DNA of 64,000 bases from an uncultured Acetatifactor sp. GTDB taxonomy: Bacteria > Bacillota > Clostridia > Lachnospirales > Lachnospiraceae. Positions 8,705-18,178 of this stretch are shown one piece after another. Each line of letters opens with the position of its first letter. Within the stretch, counting starts at the first letter, position 1. The position numbers were made by a program, and so were the translations under genes. The stretch spans positions 1 through 64,000 of the forward strand of contig NZ_CAJUCP010000019.1 in NCBI RefSeq assembly GCF_910585425.1, in the 5' to 3' direction. Below the pieces are notes generated by a model. The model made no database searches and was not told where the DNA came from. It worked only from the letters and a program-made list of their open reading frames with translations.

Positions 8705-9589
8705 CTATGGTTCCCGGAAGAACATGGGCACCACCGTGGCGTTCTGCTTCTCTATGATCGGGGCGTAACGGTCATAGTTCTTTTGAATCAGGCCCAGATA
8801 GAGCATGTCGATGATGGCCAACTGGGACAGGCGGGAGACCAGCGTCTCGCTCTGCAGGGTCTTCTCATGGCTGGCAGTAAGGAGACGGATGTCCGCCAGA
8901 TTGGCCACTGCGCTGGATTCGAAGTTTGTGATACAGATGATCCTGGCGCCCTGCTCCCTGGCCAGGCGCAGGGCCTCTATGGTCTGCTGGGTCTTGCCGG
9001 AATGGGAGATGCCGATGGCTACATCCTCTGGCTCCATGGATACCGCGTATGTGATTTGGGCATGGGAATCCGAGGAGGCCTGGACGAACATGCCCAGCCG
9101 GGTGAACTTATTTACCACGTCCTGGGCCACGAATGCCGAATTGCCCAGCCCGAACACACAGATGCGGCGGGCGTTCTCCAGGGCATCCACTGCTTTGGCG
9201 TATTCCTGGATATCCACCGTTTTCTTCATGTTGTTCAGGGCGCAGATGGAACTGCCGATCACCCGTTCCGGAATCTCCGTGAAGGTAGTGTCCGCATCCA
9301 CGCTCAGGTCCTCAATGCCCTCCTCCAGATCCGCCTGGCTGGGGCTCTCGTTGGAGACCGCCATGGCGATGTGCATGTCCCGGTAGCCCTCGTACCCCAA
9401 TGTCTTGGAAAAGCGCACGAAGGTGGCCTCGCTGACCCCGGCTGCCTTGGAGGCGGATGTCAGGTTGCTGTAGATGAACGACTCCCTGTTGGTGAGGATA
9501 TAATCGGCTACCCGTTTTTCAGAGGGCTTGAGGTCGGGATACAACGACTTGATTTTCAGAATGATGGTAGATTCCCCTTTTACGTTCAA
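8705..9589 (-). CDS. MurR/RpiR-family transcriptional regulator
   Basis: A 294-residue regulator. The N-terminal HTH_6 domain (residues 1-77) contains KRVADYIL...ASKAAGVSEATFVRFSKTLGY. A C-terminal SIS domain (about 120-255, with ISHSGKTQQT) should bind a sugar phosphate. It starts with TTG at 9589, since no in-frame ATG exists near the N-terminus and AGGAGG lies about 10 nt upstream. It lies between the PfkB kinase and a GH172 gene. By analogy with MurR/RpiR it probably represses or activates the surrounding sugar genes in response to the phosphorylated intermediate. Confidence 0.88.
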   Translation of the reverse strand: MNVKGESTIILKIKSLYPDLKPSEKRVADYILTNRESFIYSNLTSASKAAGVSEATFVRFSKTLGYEGYRDMHIAMAVSNESPSQADLEEGIEDLSVDADTTFTEIPERVIGSSICALNNMKKTVDIQEYAKAVDALENARRICVFGLGNSAFVAQDVVNKFTRLGMFVQASSDSHAQITYAVSMEPEDVAIGISHSGKTQQTIEALRLAREQGARIICITNFESSAVANLADIRLLTASHEKTLQSETLVSRLSQLAIIDMLYLGLIQKNYDRYAPIIEKQNATVVPMFFREP

Positions 9590-9623
9590 TGCAGAGCACC
9601 TCCTTATGTTCTTTATTGTCTCA

Positions 9624-9652
9624 ATTGTACCTAATAAAGCCTGTCACGTCAA
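9624..9652 (-). promoter_or_regulatory. Promoter of the RpiR regulator gene
   Basis: Minus-strand TTGACG (9647-9652), 17-nt spacer, TACAAT (9624-9629), about 30 nt upstream of the TTG start. The regulator can thus be expressed apart from the kinase gene upstream. Confidence 0.6.
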
Positions 9653-9670
9653 TGAAAGGTTGATGTAGAG

Positions 9671-10825
9671 CTATTTCATCAAATGCCCTGCAAGCTCCTG
9701 CGCAGAAGGGCTCTTCCCGTTCTCCACATAATATCCGGATACCGCCATGCCCAGGAGCATCGAATCCCTGTATCCCAGCCCAAGGAGCTGTCCCAGGCAG
9801 AACCCGGCGTTGAAATTGTCCCCGCCTCCGGTAGAGATTTTGGGCGATTCCACCACATGGCCCTGCTCAGCGATCAGCCCGTCCGCGGTGACGACGATGC
9901 ATCGGTCGATTGGATGGACGACGACGGCGGAAATCCCAAGCTGGTCATACAGGCGAAGCGCTGCCTCTTCCGGGCCGGCGCAGCCCCTCCCGATCGATGC
10001 GGCCAGGCAGAGGGCCTCATTCTCATTCAGGCCCAGCATCACATCGCAATAATCCTCATACGAGCGTATCAGGGAGAGCACGGATTGGATATCCTCTTTT
10101 GTCCGCTTGGAGGGGTCTGCCAAGTCGAAGAATACCTGTCTGCGGCGGTGCAGCTCTTCCATCCCTGCTCCTGTCTGTCTCCCGCACAGGCCCTTTTGTC
10201 CGGCAAGGCCTTCCCCGTCCAGCTCCGGCAATATCTCCTGATAGATGCCGCGCCAGATTCTATCCGCCCCCGGTACGCCGCTCCAATTGACCAGCGCAAT
10301 CAGGCTGCTTTCCCGGAACAGACTGACCAAGTCATTCCGACCGATTCGGTCAATGACGGTCTCCCAGGTCAGCCGCTCCAATGCCGCCAGGTCGGCGAAC
10401 ATCAGCTTCCCGTCATTGAACTCCAGGGCATGGGTATACGCCGGCTGGCAGAGGCTGATGCTTCGGCAGTCGGCGGGCATCGCCCTAAACTCGGCCCGAA
10501 TCCCGGGATATCCCATAGCGCCGATGCATACGGTAGGCACTCCCATGCCGGCCAGCGCATTGGCCATGATAGGCCCATTGCCGCCCAGCTTTATCGTGTC
10601 CGTCACCACCTCCAGATCCGCGCTGCGCCCGGCAGCGGCGGCTATGCGCCTGGAGAACCCTGTGATGTCCTGGAAATAGGAAGCTGTCCCGGCGCTGTCC
10701 CGGCTCTCCACGACCCTCATCAGCTCGTCGATGTAGCCGTCGAAGCCGATGAGGGCATGGAGGAACGGCATCTCCCCTATCCTTCTTTCCAATGCTGACG
10801 CAATGTGTGCTGCTCGTTCATTCAT
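9671..10825 (-). CDS. PfkB/ribokinase-family sugar kinase
   Basis: A 384-residue kinase. The N-terminal glycine pair region is IKLGGNGPIMANALAGMG. The C-terminal catalytic and anion-hole motif ISTGGGDNFNAGF contains the base Asp. It probably phosphorylates the monosaccharide released by the GH172/GH36/clan-A enzymes, fructose or a related ketose being the natural guess beside an epimerase locus. The frame stays open to a TTG at 10885, but the ATG at 10825 follows AAAAGGAGTTGGCT and is preferred. It is about 80 residues longer than a minimal ribokinase, with an insertion around residues 180-200 rich in Gly and Arg. It lies 78 nt after the glycosidase gene. Confidence 0.85.
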   Translation of the reverse strand: MNERAAHIASALERRIGEMPFLHALIGFDGYIDELMRVVESRDSAGTASYFQDITGFSRRIAAAAGRSADLEVVTDTIKLGGNGPIMANALAGMGVPTVCIGAMGYPGIRAEFRAMPADCRSISLCQPAYTHALEFNDGKLMFADLAALERLTWETVIDRIGRNDLVSLFRESSLIALVNWSGVPGADRIWRGIYQEILPELDGEGLAGQKGLCGRQTGAGMEELHRRRQVFFDLADPSKRTKEDIQSVLSLIRSYEDYCDVMLGLNENEALCLAASIGRGCAGPEEAALRLYDQLGISAVVVHPIDRCIVVTADGLIAEQGHVVESPKISTGGGDNFNAGFCLGQLLGLGYRDSMLLGMAVSGYYVENGKSPSAQELAGHLMK

Positions 10826-10903
10826 AGCCAACTCCTTTTCCAGGCCTTTCATGAAATGCCCGTTCCCCCAAAAAGTCCTTTTCAAGAAAGAGGGGCATCC
10901 CGT

Positions 10904-12838
10904 CTAATGCGTAATTTTATAGATGCGCACATCCGCAGCCCTGAAACAGACATCCAGGGCATCTCCTTCCAGGGTCTCGCCGGAATAAAATTCCGTGACC
11001 ACCGCGCCTGTCGGGAGCAGGCTCCGGTTCAGGCATAATTGGGTACGCACCTCATCGACGCCATGATTGACGCAGATTGCCAGGATGTCCCCAGTTGCCG
11101 GGTCTTCCAGACATCCGGTCTCAATCCTCACATCCCCGCACCTGAGGATGGGGGTGATGTCGGCCTCCTGTATCATGGCGTCCATCATATGGAAGGACTC
11201 TGAGCGGACGAAGTCCTCTAAATCCACGTCCATCAGGCTGTTGTCCACGGGGAGCGTCATGAGATAGGCCCTGCCGTTTCCGTAATGGTTTTTAAGCAGT
11301 GCCGGGATATCCCCGCCAAGCTCGCAGATTGTCTCTGCGCTCTGTGCCTTTACGCGGACCCAGTCCTTACGCCTGGCACCTGTCAGCTCGATGCTGTCTC
11401 CCGCTTTCCAGTGTCCCCAGGGCTCCTTTACCCATAATTTATCATATCCGTAATCCTTCTCGGGAGCCTGCACCTCCACGCCGAACAGCTCGTTGAAATA
11501 CACGTTGAGGCCAGCACTGCCGTCGTAAATATAGTAGAGCGTCCCCCCATCGGCCACGAACCTGCGCAGCTTGTCCCACTGGGAGGTGAGCATCCCCTTG
11601 CCGGAAGGCATGATGAGCATACGATAATCTGACAGCTCTTCGCTGCTCCAGACGAAATCCACGTCGAGGCCACATCCCTTGGCCAGCAGCAGAGCGGTAT
11701 AAATCTTATATAACGTGTTCCCGATATCCTGATAGTACCCTTCCGGCACTACGATAGCAGTCTCCGCCTTGCGCGGACGATACCTTCCCACTTCCGCTTT
11801 CTTTGCAAAGGCCGCGTATTCGCTCAGTTCCTTTCCGGAGGGTTTGAGACGCCCTTTTGTATCTACGATACCGAAGTACGGCTCGATGCAATATCCCTCC
11901 AGCGGCACCTCATGCCAGATGCTCTCATGGAAATCATTATAGACCCATGGAAGGACACCCGTACTGCCGTTCAACAGATTACTGTAGAGCGATACCTTGA
12001 AATACCTTCCTATGATTTCCTCCGAATACATGATGGAGCTGAATCCCGGTGCTTCGCAGGTAAAGACCGGTGTGCCGCGTTTGTTCATCTTCACATGATA
12101 GGCCAGGGTATAATTCCTGCGGATGGTATCAAGCCTTTCCTCGGGAGCGGGATAGCCGGGATAACAGGTGACCACCATATGGTCCAATATATCCGCCATG
12201 TCCCTGATGTCCATGCCGTAATTCGCGGCGGCGATATGTCCGAAGCCCAGCGTCACCAGATGGTTGGAATCCACTGACTTTATGGCTCTGTACATGCGCT
12301 CTACCCATCGGGCCAGGGCGTCGCGGTCATAGGGCAGCTGCTCTGCCTTCGGATGCCTGGAATAGAACTCCGGTTCGTCACAGATGTCCCAGAACAGAAT
12401 CTGCTCCTCTTCCCTGTAGGGCTCGATGAAATGCTTCAGATGGCTCTCTGCCACGGTGACCATCTCTCCGGTGAAGAACGGGCGGTCGCCGCGGAAGGGC
12501 ACGTCATAGTCTCTGGTGGCGACTCCTACCAGGAACCAGGGCATGATGTAGAGGTCGTATTTCCGGCACATTTCTATAAAAGCACGGAATTTTACGGAAA
12601 ACTCTTCATTATACTTCCCTTCCTCCGGTTCCATGTAGCCCCAGTGCATGGGAATGCGCACGGCCTCCAGTCCCAGCGATGCAATGTGCTGCAGGTCTTT
12701 TTCGATAGTCTCCGGCCGCCAGTCCTCCCAGAAATTGCTGCAGATGTAGCTGGCGACATAGTTGATGCCTACGATGTGTGCAGGGCGGCCCGTCTTGTCC
12801 AGCAGCAGCCCATCTTCATTGAATCTGATAAAACCCAT
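10904..12838 (-). CDS. Clan GH-A glycosidase (GH5/GH42-like), cytoplasmic
   Basis: 645 residues from the ATG at 12838 (AGGAGAGTGGGAA upstream). The N-terminal TIM barrel (about 1-370) starts with a catalytic-fold signature (GINYVASY...RIPMHWGYMEP). The acid/base Glu is probably Glu155 in FWDICDEPEF, where Asp replaces the usual Asn of NEP. The nucleophile is probably Glu262 in VFTCEAPGF. A second domain (about 400-500, LIMPSGKGML...FVADGGTLYYIYDG) resembles the trimerisation/GATase-like domain of GH42, and a small beta domain ends the protein. No signal peptide, so it cleaves imported oligosaccharides. The exact family and linkage are uncertain. Confidence 0.75.
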   Translation of the reverse strand: MGFIRFNEDGLLLDKTGRPAHIVGINYVASYICSNFWEDWRPETIEKDLQHIASLGLEAVRIPMHWGYMEPEEGKYNEEFSVKFRAFIEMCRKYDLYIMPWFLVGVATRDYDVPFRGDRPFFTGEMVTVAESHLKHFIEPYREEEQILFWDICDEPEFYSRHPKAEQLPYDRDALARWVERMYRAIKSVDSNHLVTLGFGHIAAANYGMDIRDMADILDHMVVTCYPGYPAPEERLDTIRRNYTLAYHVKMNKRGTPVFTCEAPGFSSIMYSEEIIGRYFKVSLYSNLLNGSTGVLPWVYNDFHESIWHEVPLEGYCIEPYFGIVDTKGRLKPSGKELSEYAAFAKKAEVGRYRPRKAETAIVVPEGYYQDIGNTLYKIYTALLLAKGCGLDVDFVWSSEELSDYRMLIMPSGKGMLTSQWDKLRRFVADGGTLYYIYDGSAGLNVYFNELFGVEVQAPEKDYGYDKLWVKEPWGHWKAGDSIELTGARRKDWVRVKAQSAETICELGGDIPALLKNHYGNGRAYLMTLPVDNSLMDVDLEDFVRSESFHMMDAMIQEADITPILRCGDVRIETGCLEDPATGDILAICVNHGVDEVRTQLCLNRSLLPTGAVVTEFYSGETLEGDALDVCFRAADVRIYKITH

Positions 12839-12899
12839 TTCCCACTCTCCTTTTTCTGCATTTATACTGCACATCGGTTAAATTTGCGGTGCAACCCGA

Positions 12900-12960
12900 C
12901 TGCAGACCGCCAGCCAAGTACTTTCCCGGAGACGCTACTGTAAATCCTGACGGTCTGCAG
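12900..12960. repeat. 10-bp inverted repeat in the spacer before the glycosidase gene
   Basis: CTGCAGACCG (12900-12909) and its exact complement CGGTCTGCAG (12951-12960) are separated by 41 nt, between the solute-binding protein gene and the glycosidase gene. No T-run follows on the minus strand. It may slow transcription or stabilise the upstream mRNA end, giving higher expression of the binding protein than of the enzymes behind it. Confidence 0.5.
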
Positions 12961-13071
12961 TATATCTGTGTTTATGTCTGGAATGGTTTTTCTGGAAAGA
13001 GGGACGCGCAGCCTATCTAAGCCACAGCGTCCCCAATCCTATATTGCCTGAGTCCTCTCAGGGCCTTGGAA

Positions 13072-14724
13072 TCAGTTGGAATAGCCGTAGGTCTTGTTCA
13101 AATCCTCTATGAAAGGCTCCCAGAGGCTCCTGTATTCGTCGAGATAGGCATCCCATGTGCTGTCTACATCTACATCAGTACAGATTATCTCTGTCATTTT
13201 CGAGTTGTATGGGAAAGAGAAATTTTCCTTCAGGTCGCCCTGGTAGTTCTCATAATTCTCACTGGGAAGATAAATATTTTTCGCATTTGCACAAGCGTTA
13301 GCAGCAATATTAAATACTTTGATATCCTGCTCATTAGCATCACTCAGTCCGGTTGCTGCAAACTCATCTGGACACCAACTTAAGAAAAAAAATGGAAAAT
13401 TATTAGCGTCCTTCAATGCAGCACCATTTTTCATGGTAATCTTGCCATTTTCGTCAAACTCCCAATCGACTCCTGGTATTCCACAGTAGATGGACGTGTT
13501 CCCTTCCCTGCTGTAAAGCCAATCTGTGAAATCCAATATCCGCTCCAGAACCTTTTCATCTGTATCCGGGCTAAACACCGTAGTGGTCCAATAATTATAG
13601 TCCACAGTTGATGCCCCCATGCTTCCATCATCCGCAGTAACGACTACATAGCCTAAATCTTCAATGCTGTCTCTCCCGGTTCCCTGTTCATACTGTAATC
13701 GGATATAAGCTATGTCCGAGGCTGGAGCTCCATAAGGCATAGCTGCTGATTGTCCCGCAGCAAAGCTGTTCAGGGAGTCCACATCTGACTTGGTGTAATA
13801 TTCCGCATCCAAGAGACCTGCCTTATACCATGACTGTAATAGTTTGAGCATTTCCTTGCATCCGTCCATTTCTGGTACAAATGAAAAGCCATCTTCCATC
13901 TCTACAATCGTGTTCTCTGAGATTCCATATGCGCTTCCCATCAGCTTCAGCAACCAGAAGTTGCCACCATCCAACACTATCTGGGTCAGCTTTGCTTCCT
14001 GGACCTTTTCCAGATATTCCTGCAGTTCGGAAATCGTTACGATTCCTTCGCTGCCAAAATCTTCCATTCCTACCTGTTTCGCCAGGTCTTTTCTGTAGAA
14101 CATGACAGTCGATCTGTAAAAAGTAGACGCATCCGAGTAGAGGCCGAATATGCTGTGGGGAATCGCGTAAACCTTACCGTCTATCTCCAGTAGATTTCTC
14201 GCTCCGCTTACGTCCATCGCATGGGCTATATTCGGCCATTTGTCTTCCCACCCGTCCGGCAGCGCCTGGAGAAGGCCTTCCTCTACATGTTTCTTATAGG
14301 AAGATATCCCAAAAGTCATATACCACAAAGAATCTGGCATAGAGCCCGTATTGATCCATGTCTGGATTTTCTCGCTGGCCTCGCTTCCCTCGCAGGCCCA
14401 CATTTCCGGCTCGATGTTGAATCTGTCAACAATATACTGATAAAGAGAATCCTGCGTATAGTCAACCCCGGAGCCCATCATATTGACGCTGAAACTGGAT
14501 GTATAGGTGAACGGTATTGTCTCCTCATAGGCTGCATGCCCACCCGCCTCATCTGAGCTGGCCTCTCCTCCTTCAGAGCTCTTCTCTTCCCCTGCGCTGT
14601 TTTCCTGGCTGCTCTCCACCTTTGTCCGGCTGTCCGAACCTGCATCATCCTGCTTGTCCCCGCAACCTGCCAATGCCGAAATCACAAGCATTCCGCATAA
14701 CAGTAACGCCACTTGTCTTTTCAT
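13072..14724 (-). CDS. Extracellular sugar-binding lipoprotein of the LplA type
   Basis: 550 residues. It has a lipoprotein signal with lipobox LAGC (Cys21), then a Ser/Glu-rich linker (to about residue 65) that lifts the binding domain off the membrane. Length and C-terminal aromatic motifs (SLWEPFIEDLNKTYGY) are those of LplA/YtcQ-type proteins that bind oligosaccharides. It is the last gene of the SIS, permease, permease, binding-protein operon. No ATPase is encoded nearby. The MsmX-like ATPase at 44547-45671 is a candidate partner. It captures the substrate later cut by the cytoplasmic GH172/GH36/clan-A enzymes. Confidence 0.9.
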   Translation of the reverse strand: MKRQVALLLCGMLVISALAGCGDKQDDAGSDSRTKVESSQENSAGEEKSSEGGEASSDEAGGHAAYEETIPFTYTSSFSVNMMGSGVDYTQDSLYQYIVDRFNIEPEMWACEGSEASEKIQTWINTGSMPDSLWYMTFGISSYKKHVEEGLLQALPDGWEDKWPNIAHAMDVSGARNLLEIDGKVYAIPHSIFGLYSDASTFYRSTVMFYRKDLAKQVGMEDFGSEGIVTISELQEYLEKVQEAKLTQIVLDGGNFWLLKLMGSAYGISENTIVEMEDGFSFVPEMDGCKEMLKLLQSWYKAGLLDAEYYTKSDVDSLNSFAAGQSAAMPYGAPASDIAYIRLQYEQGTGRDSIEDLGYVVVTADDGSMGASTVDYNYWTTTVFSPDTDEKVLERILDFTDWLYSREGNTSIYCGIPGVDWEFDENGKITMKNGAALKDANNFPFFFLSWCPDEFAATGLSDANEQDIKVFNIAANACANAKNIYLPSENYENYQGDLKENFSFPYNSKMTEIICTDVDVDSTWDAYLDEYRSLWEPFIEDLNKTYGYSN

Positions 14725-14811
14725 GTGTTTTCCTCCTGTCTTTGTTTACCTTAATTGTGTCTGATGCTGTTTATCTCAAACCTGCTTCTACAGGGTATGA
14801 TTCCATATTCC

Positions 14812-15714
14812 CTACATTTTTACCGCACCTATCAGGACACCTTTCACGAAGTATTTCTGGAGGAACGGATAGACCACCATGATGGGCAGCATGACTGCGA
14901 ACACGGATGCCATCTGGATGCCCTCTGAAAAAAGGTTGGTCTGACGTGCTGCGGAAGATAATGTCTTAGCCGCCATGTTCGACCGAGAGGCGTTGCTGAT
15001 GATAGACCGCAGGAACAACTGGAGCACGCTCTTTTTCCCACTGTTCAAAAGCAAAAGCGGCCAATACCATGTATTCCAGTACCCCACCGCTGTAAACAGA
15101 GAGAATGTAGCGAGCAGCGGCTTCTGTAAGGGAAGCATAATCTTTACGAAAATCGTGATTTCCGAAGCCCCGTCAATCATGGCGGCATCCTGTAAATCCA
15201 TGGGAATCGATTCAAAGCCGTTCTTCATGATGATGATGTTATAGGAGGAGGCCAGGCCAAGCAGCACGATTCCAGTATAGGTATCCAGCAGCCCCAGATT
15301 CCGAATCAACATATAGGTAGGGATTACGCCACCGCCCAGAAACATGGTGAGGATCATCATCCGGAAGAACAGCTTTCTGCCGGGGAAATCCCTGGAATAT
15401 GCATAGGCTACCATGGTGGACACTGCCATTCCGGCAGCCGTCCCGCCTATCGTGAGCAGTATAGTAGACCGATAGGCTGACAAAAGGGCGCTCCCCCTAC
15501 CGAGCAGATATTTATAATTTTCCAGTGTAAATTTCCGCGGCAGCCAGGAAAAGGGATGCTTGGTATATTCCGCTGAGCTCTCGAAGGAAATCACGATTGC
15601 GTTCCAGAAGGGAACCACAATCAATATCGCCAGCAGCGTCAGTACTATCATTGCAATGATTTCCGTATTGTGCCATTTCTTTTTCTTTGTCGCTGTTTTT
15701 TTCATCTTTGCCAT
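14812..15714 (-). CDS. Sugar ABC transporter permease, LplC/YtcP type
   Basis: A 300-residue permease with six predicted membrane segments. The EAA-loop region around SIPMDLQDAAMIDGASE contacts the ATPase. The C-terminus PFLQKYFVKGVLIGAVKM is typical of the LplC/YtcP subfamily. The gene starts 18 nt after the LplB-type permease gene, so they are co-transcribed and presumably form the heterodimeric channel. Confidence 0.92.
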   Translation of the reverse strand: MAKMKKTATKKKKWHNTEIIAMIVLTLLAILIVVPFWNAIVISFESSAEYTKHPFSWLPRKFTLENYKYLLGRGSALLSAYRSTILLTIGGTAAGMAVSTMVAYAYSRDFPGRKLFFRMMILTMFLGGGVIPTYMLIRNLGLLDTYTGIVLLGLASSYNIIIMKNGFESIPMDLQDAAMIDGASEITIFVKIMLPLQKPLLATFSLFTAVGYWNTWYWPLLLLNSGKKSVLQLFLRSIISNASRSNMAAKTLSSAARQTNLFSEGIQMASVFAVMLPIMVVYPFLQKYFVKGVLIGAVKM

Positions 15715-15732
15715 CCTTCGCTTCCTCCTGTT

Positions 15733-16710
15733 CTACTGAATCAGCCTCTCTCCGCTAATCTTGCCCACTACAGTGTTCGCGAGAACCAGCAGTATGAAAT
15801 TAATTACAGCCTTGAACAGGCCTACTGCCGTGGAAAATCCATAGTTTGGAGTGGATGCAAAAGTGATATCGTAGATGTAGGTGTCCAGAATCTGCGCCGT
15901 TTCAGTTACAATGGCATTCCGCATATTGAATATCTGGTCGAATCCGGCATCCATCACTCCCCCTACTGCCAGGATGAACATGATTATGATGGTTGATTTG
16001 ATGCCAGGCAGCATCACATATCGGATGCGCTGCAGCCTGGTAGCGCCATCGATATCCGCAGCCTCATAGAGAGTGGGATCGATGCCGGCTAACGCGGCCA
16101 TGTAGATGATCGCCGACCAGCCGACTCCCTTCCAGATGGAAGTGGCATAGAGCATAGGGCGAAACAAAGGGACATTCCCCAGGAAGTTCATCTTCTCGAT
16201 GCCAAGGTTCGCCAGCATTACATTGATTGCACCGTTGCTGGACAGGAAGTTGCCCAGTATGGCGGAGACTACGATCCAGGATAGGAAATGGGGAAAGGTG
16301 AAAATCGTCTGATATACCTTTTTCAGCTTAGTCCCCCGCATTTCCGTAATCAATACCGCCAGGATGATTGGAGCGGGAAATTCGAAAATCAGTCTGCTGA
16401 TGCTGATGACCAGAGTGTTCGTAATGGCGCGCTTTGCGGCCGGTATGATGAAGATTCGCCTGAAATGCTTCAGCCCCACCCATTCGCTCCCCAGCACTCC
16501 CAGGCTCGCTTTGTAGTCCTCGAACGCCATCAGGACGCCGTACATAGGGCCATAGCAGAAAACGATGAGCCAGACCAGAAAGGGAAGCGCCAGCAGATAT
16601 AACCATCTCGCTTTCCAGATTCTGAGCAGCAGCGTTCCCTTTTTCTTACTGTTGCTGCCTTGTTTCCTGCTTTTGGTGGTACTGGTGTTCACGATACCTT
16701 TGTCAGCCAT
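15733..16710 (-). CDS. Sugar ABC transporter permease, LplB type
   Basis: A 325-residue permease. The start at 16710 (MADKGIVNTS) is preferred over the longer frame because AAAGGAACAGATT precedes it. A long basic cytoplasmic N-terminus (KSRKQGSNSKKKGT) is followed by six membrane segments and an EAA loop (DPTLYEAADIDGATRLQRI). It pairs with the LplC-type permease and the binding protein downstream. Confidence 0.92.
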   Translation of the reverse strand: MADKGIVNTSTTKSRKQGSNSKKKGTLLLRIWKARWLYLLALPFLVWLIVFCYGPMYGVLMAFEDYKASLGVLGSEWVGLKHFRRIFIIPAAKRAITNTLVISISRLIFEFPAPIILAVLITEMRGTKLKKVYQTIFTFPHFLSWIVVSAILGNFLSSNGAINVMLANLGIEKMNFLGNVPLFRPMLYATSIWKGVGWSAIIYMAALAGIDPTLYEAADIDGATRLQRIRYVMLPGIKSTIIIMFILAVGGVMDAGFDQIFNMRNAIVTETAQILDTYIYDITFASTPNYGFSTAVGLFKAVINFILLVLANTVVGKISGERLIQ

Positions 16711-16819
16711 AATCTGTTCCTTTCCGTTGTTTTTCTGTAGCTCTGTGAGCCGCATAGCCGTTTCTCTTAACCCATATAATCCTCATATACTTACTTTTCA
16801 TGCATTGCGGATGCTTCCG

Positions 16820-17881
16820 TCAACTGGCAATCCGCTTCACTACCCGGGAAAGCTGACCGGCAGCCACTCCTCTGGAATTGCAGAGGCTTTCGATGCCAAG
16901 CTCCAGGGGGATGATTTCGAGCAATGTGGCCGTGGCCGAATCCTCATGTCCGATATGGCAAACCAGCTGGTTCTCACGGCTTACCACATCGGTGCGGTTT
17001 GTAATCAGCAGCACCTTCCCGCCATACTGAAGCACATTCTCCCTCACCTCATCGCACTTGGCGTTGTATCTTCTGTCAAAATCGTAGACCAGCACGCCGA
17101 ATCCGGGCCGAATCAGTTCGATGGGGCCATGGATGAACTGTGCCGCCGTGAATCGGGATGAATAGAACTTTCCGGCCTCCTCCGCCACGATTTCGCTGTG
17201 GCAGGCTGTGGTATAGGAATATCCGGAACCAATGCAAATCAAGAATTCGATATCGGATATGAACTCAGAGACATCATGTCCCAGACTTTTGTCCGAAATC
17301 ATGCACTCTATCCTGTCGGCGCATTTCTCCAGCCGACTGCGCAGCGCCTCCATTTCTTCCTCGCCACATCCGGTCAGCCGGTAGGCCAGCAGCATCATGG
17401 CAGCCAGCGTATTCGTATAGGTCTTCGTGGAAGTGAGGTATTCCGTACCTGCATAGATGCCGCAGGCCAGCTTGGTCATGGAATGGAGATGGCTGTTCGG
17501 ATAATTGGTCACGGACACCACCGGCACGAAAGCGGGAAGCTTGTCCAGAAGATCCAGCACCTCGGGGCTCTCCCCTGACTGGGATACCGCTATCACTATG
17601 GTTTCCTGTGTGTAAAAGCATTCCTCTCTGGACTGCAGTTCAAAGGACTCTATAGTGGATGCATGAAAGCCGTAATCCTGCAGGAATTTCATGGTGATAT
17701 AGCAGGCGAACAGGGAACTTCCCATCCCTGTGAGAATGATGTGGGGGTTCTGTCTATCGCGCATTAGCTCTGCCAGCGAACGCCGCAGCTCCCGCTCCCC
17801 AAATGCCTGCTCTATGAATTCCCGCAGTACAACGGGCTGCTGGCGGATTTCATCCATAAAGGAAACCGATTTATATTTCAT
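16820..17881 (-). CDS. SIS-domain sugar isomerase/deglycase
   Basis: A 353-residue protein with two SIS domains, resembling the isomerase half of GlmS and the FrlB/AgaS families. The motif SQSGESPEVLDL and the region TKTYTNTLAAMMLL sit where GlmS binds sugar phosphate. It lacks the N-terminal glutaminase domain of GlmS. It begins the operon that continues into the importer, so it probably works on the phosphorylated form of the imported sugar (an amino sugar, ketosamine or related compound). Of two in-frame ATGs, the second (17881) has the proper spacing from AAAGGAG. Confidence 0.82.
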   Translation of the reverse strand: MKYKSVSFMDEIRQQPVVLREFIEQAFGERELRRSLAELMRDRQNPHIILTGMGSSLFACYITMKFLQDYGFHASTIESFELQSREECFYTQETIVIAVSQSGESPEVLDLLDKLPAFVPVVSVTNYPNSHLHSMTKLACGIYAGTEYLTSTKTYTNTLAAMMLLAYRLTGCGEEEMEALRSRLEKCADRIECMISDKSLGHDVSEFISDIEFLICIGSGYSYTTACHSEIVAEEAGKFYSSRFTAAQFIHGPIELIRPGFGVLVYDFDRRYNAKCDEVRENVLQYGGKVLLITNRTDVVSRENQLVCHIGHEDSATATLLEIIPLELGIESLCNSRGVAAGQLSRVVKRIAS

Positions 17882-17984
17882 TCTCATTCTCCTTTGCTCT
17901 TTTCCAAAATTTTAAAACGGGATATTGAAGGTTTTATACTCTATACTTTTATATTATGTAGAAATATTTCTTTAATTATTATAG

Positions 17985-18013
17985 ATAATAAGGTATTTTT
18001 ATTAATTTTGCAA
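17985..18013 (-). promoter_or_regulatory. Promoter of the SIS-permease-binding protein operon
   Basis: Minus-strand TTGCAA (18008-18013), 17-nt spacer, TATTAT (17985-17990), in a markedly AT-rich gap of 297 nt (17882-18178). The AT-richness weakens the specificity of the call. Confidence 0.45.
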
Positions 18014-18086
18014 TATCAAGATTGCCCAATATTCCTACTGATTTTTTGTGGAATTTTACCAAACGAAAATGGATGGGCAAAAGTGC

Positions 18087-18130
18087 AAAAAGCTGCTGCC
18101 CATTTGAAGCAACATGAAGCAACAGCTTTT
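18087..18130 (-). terminator. Intrinsic terminator after the GH36 gene
   Basis: On the minus strand AAAAGCTGTTGC pairs with GCAGCAGCTTTTT (one G:U pair), with a T-run directly after the stem, about 50 nt past the GH36 stop codon. It separates the GH36-side operon from the importer operon. Confidence 0.75.
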
Positions 18131-18178
18131 CGCCGGATGATTGTTTGGATTGTTTGATTGGAATGTTTTCCTGTAATG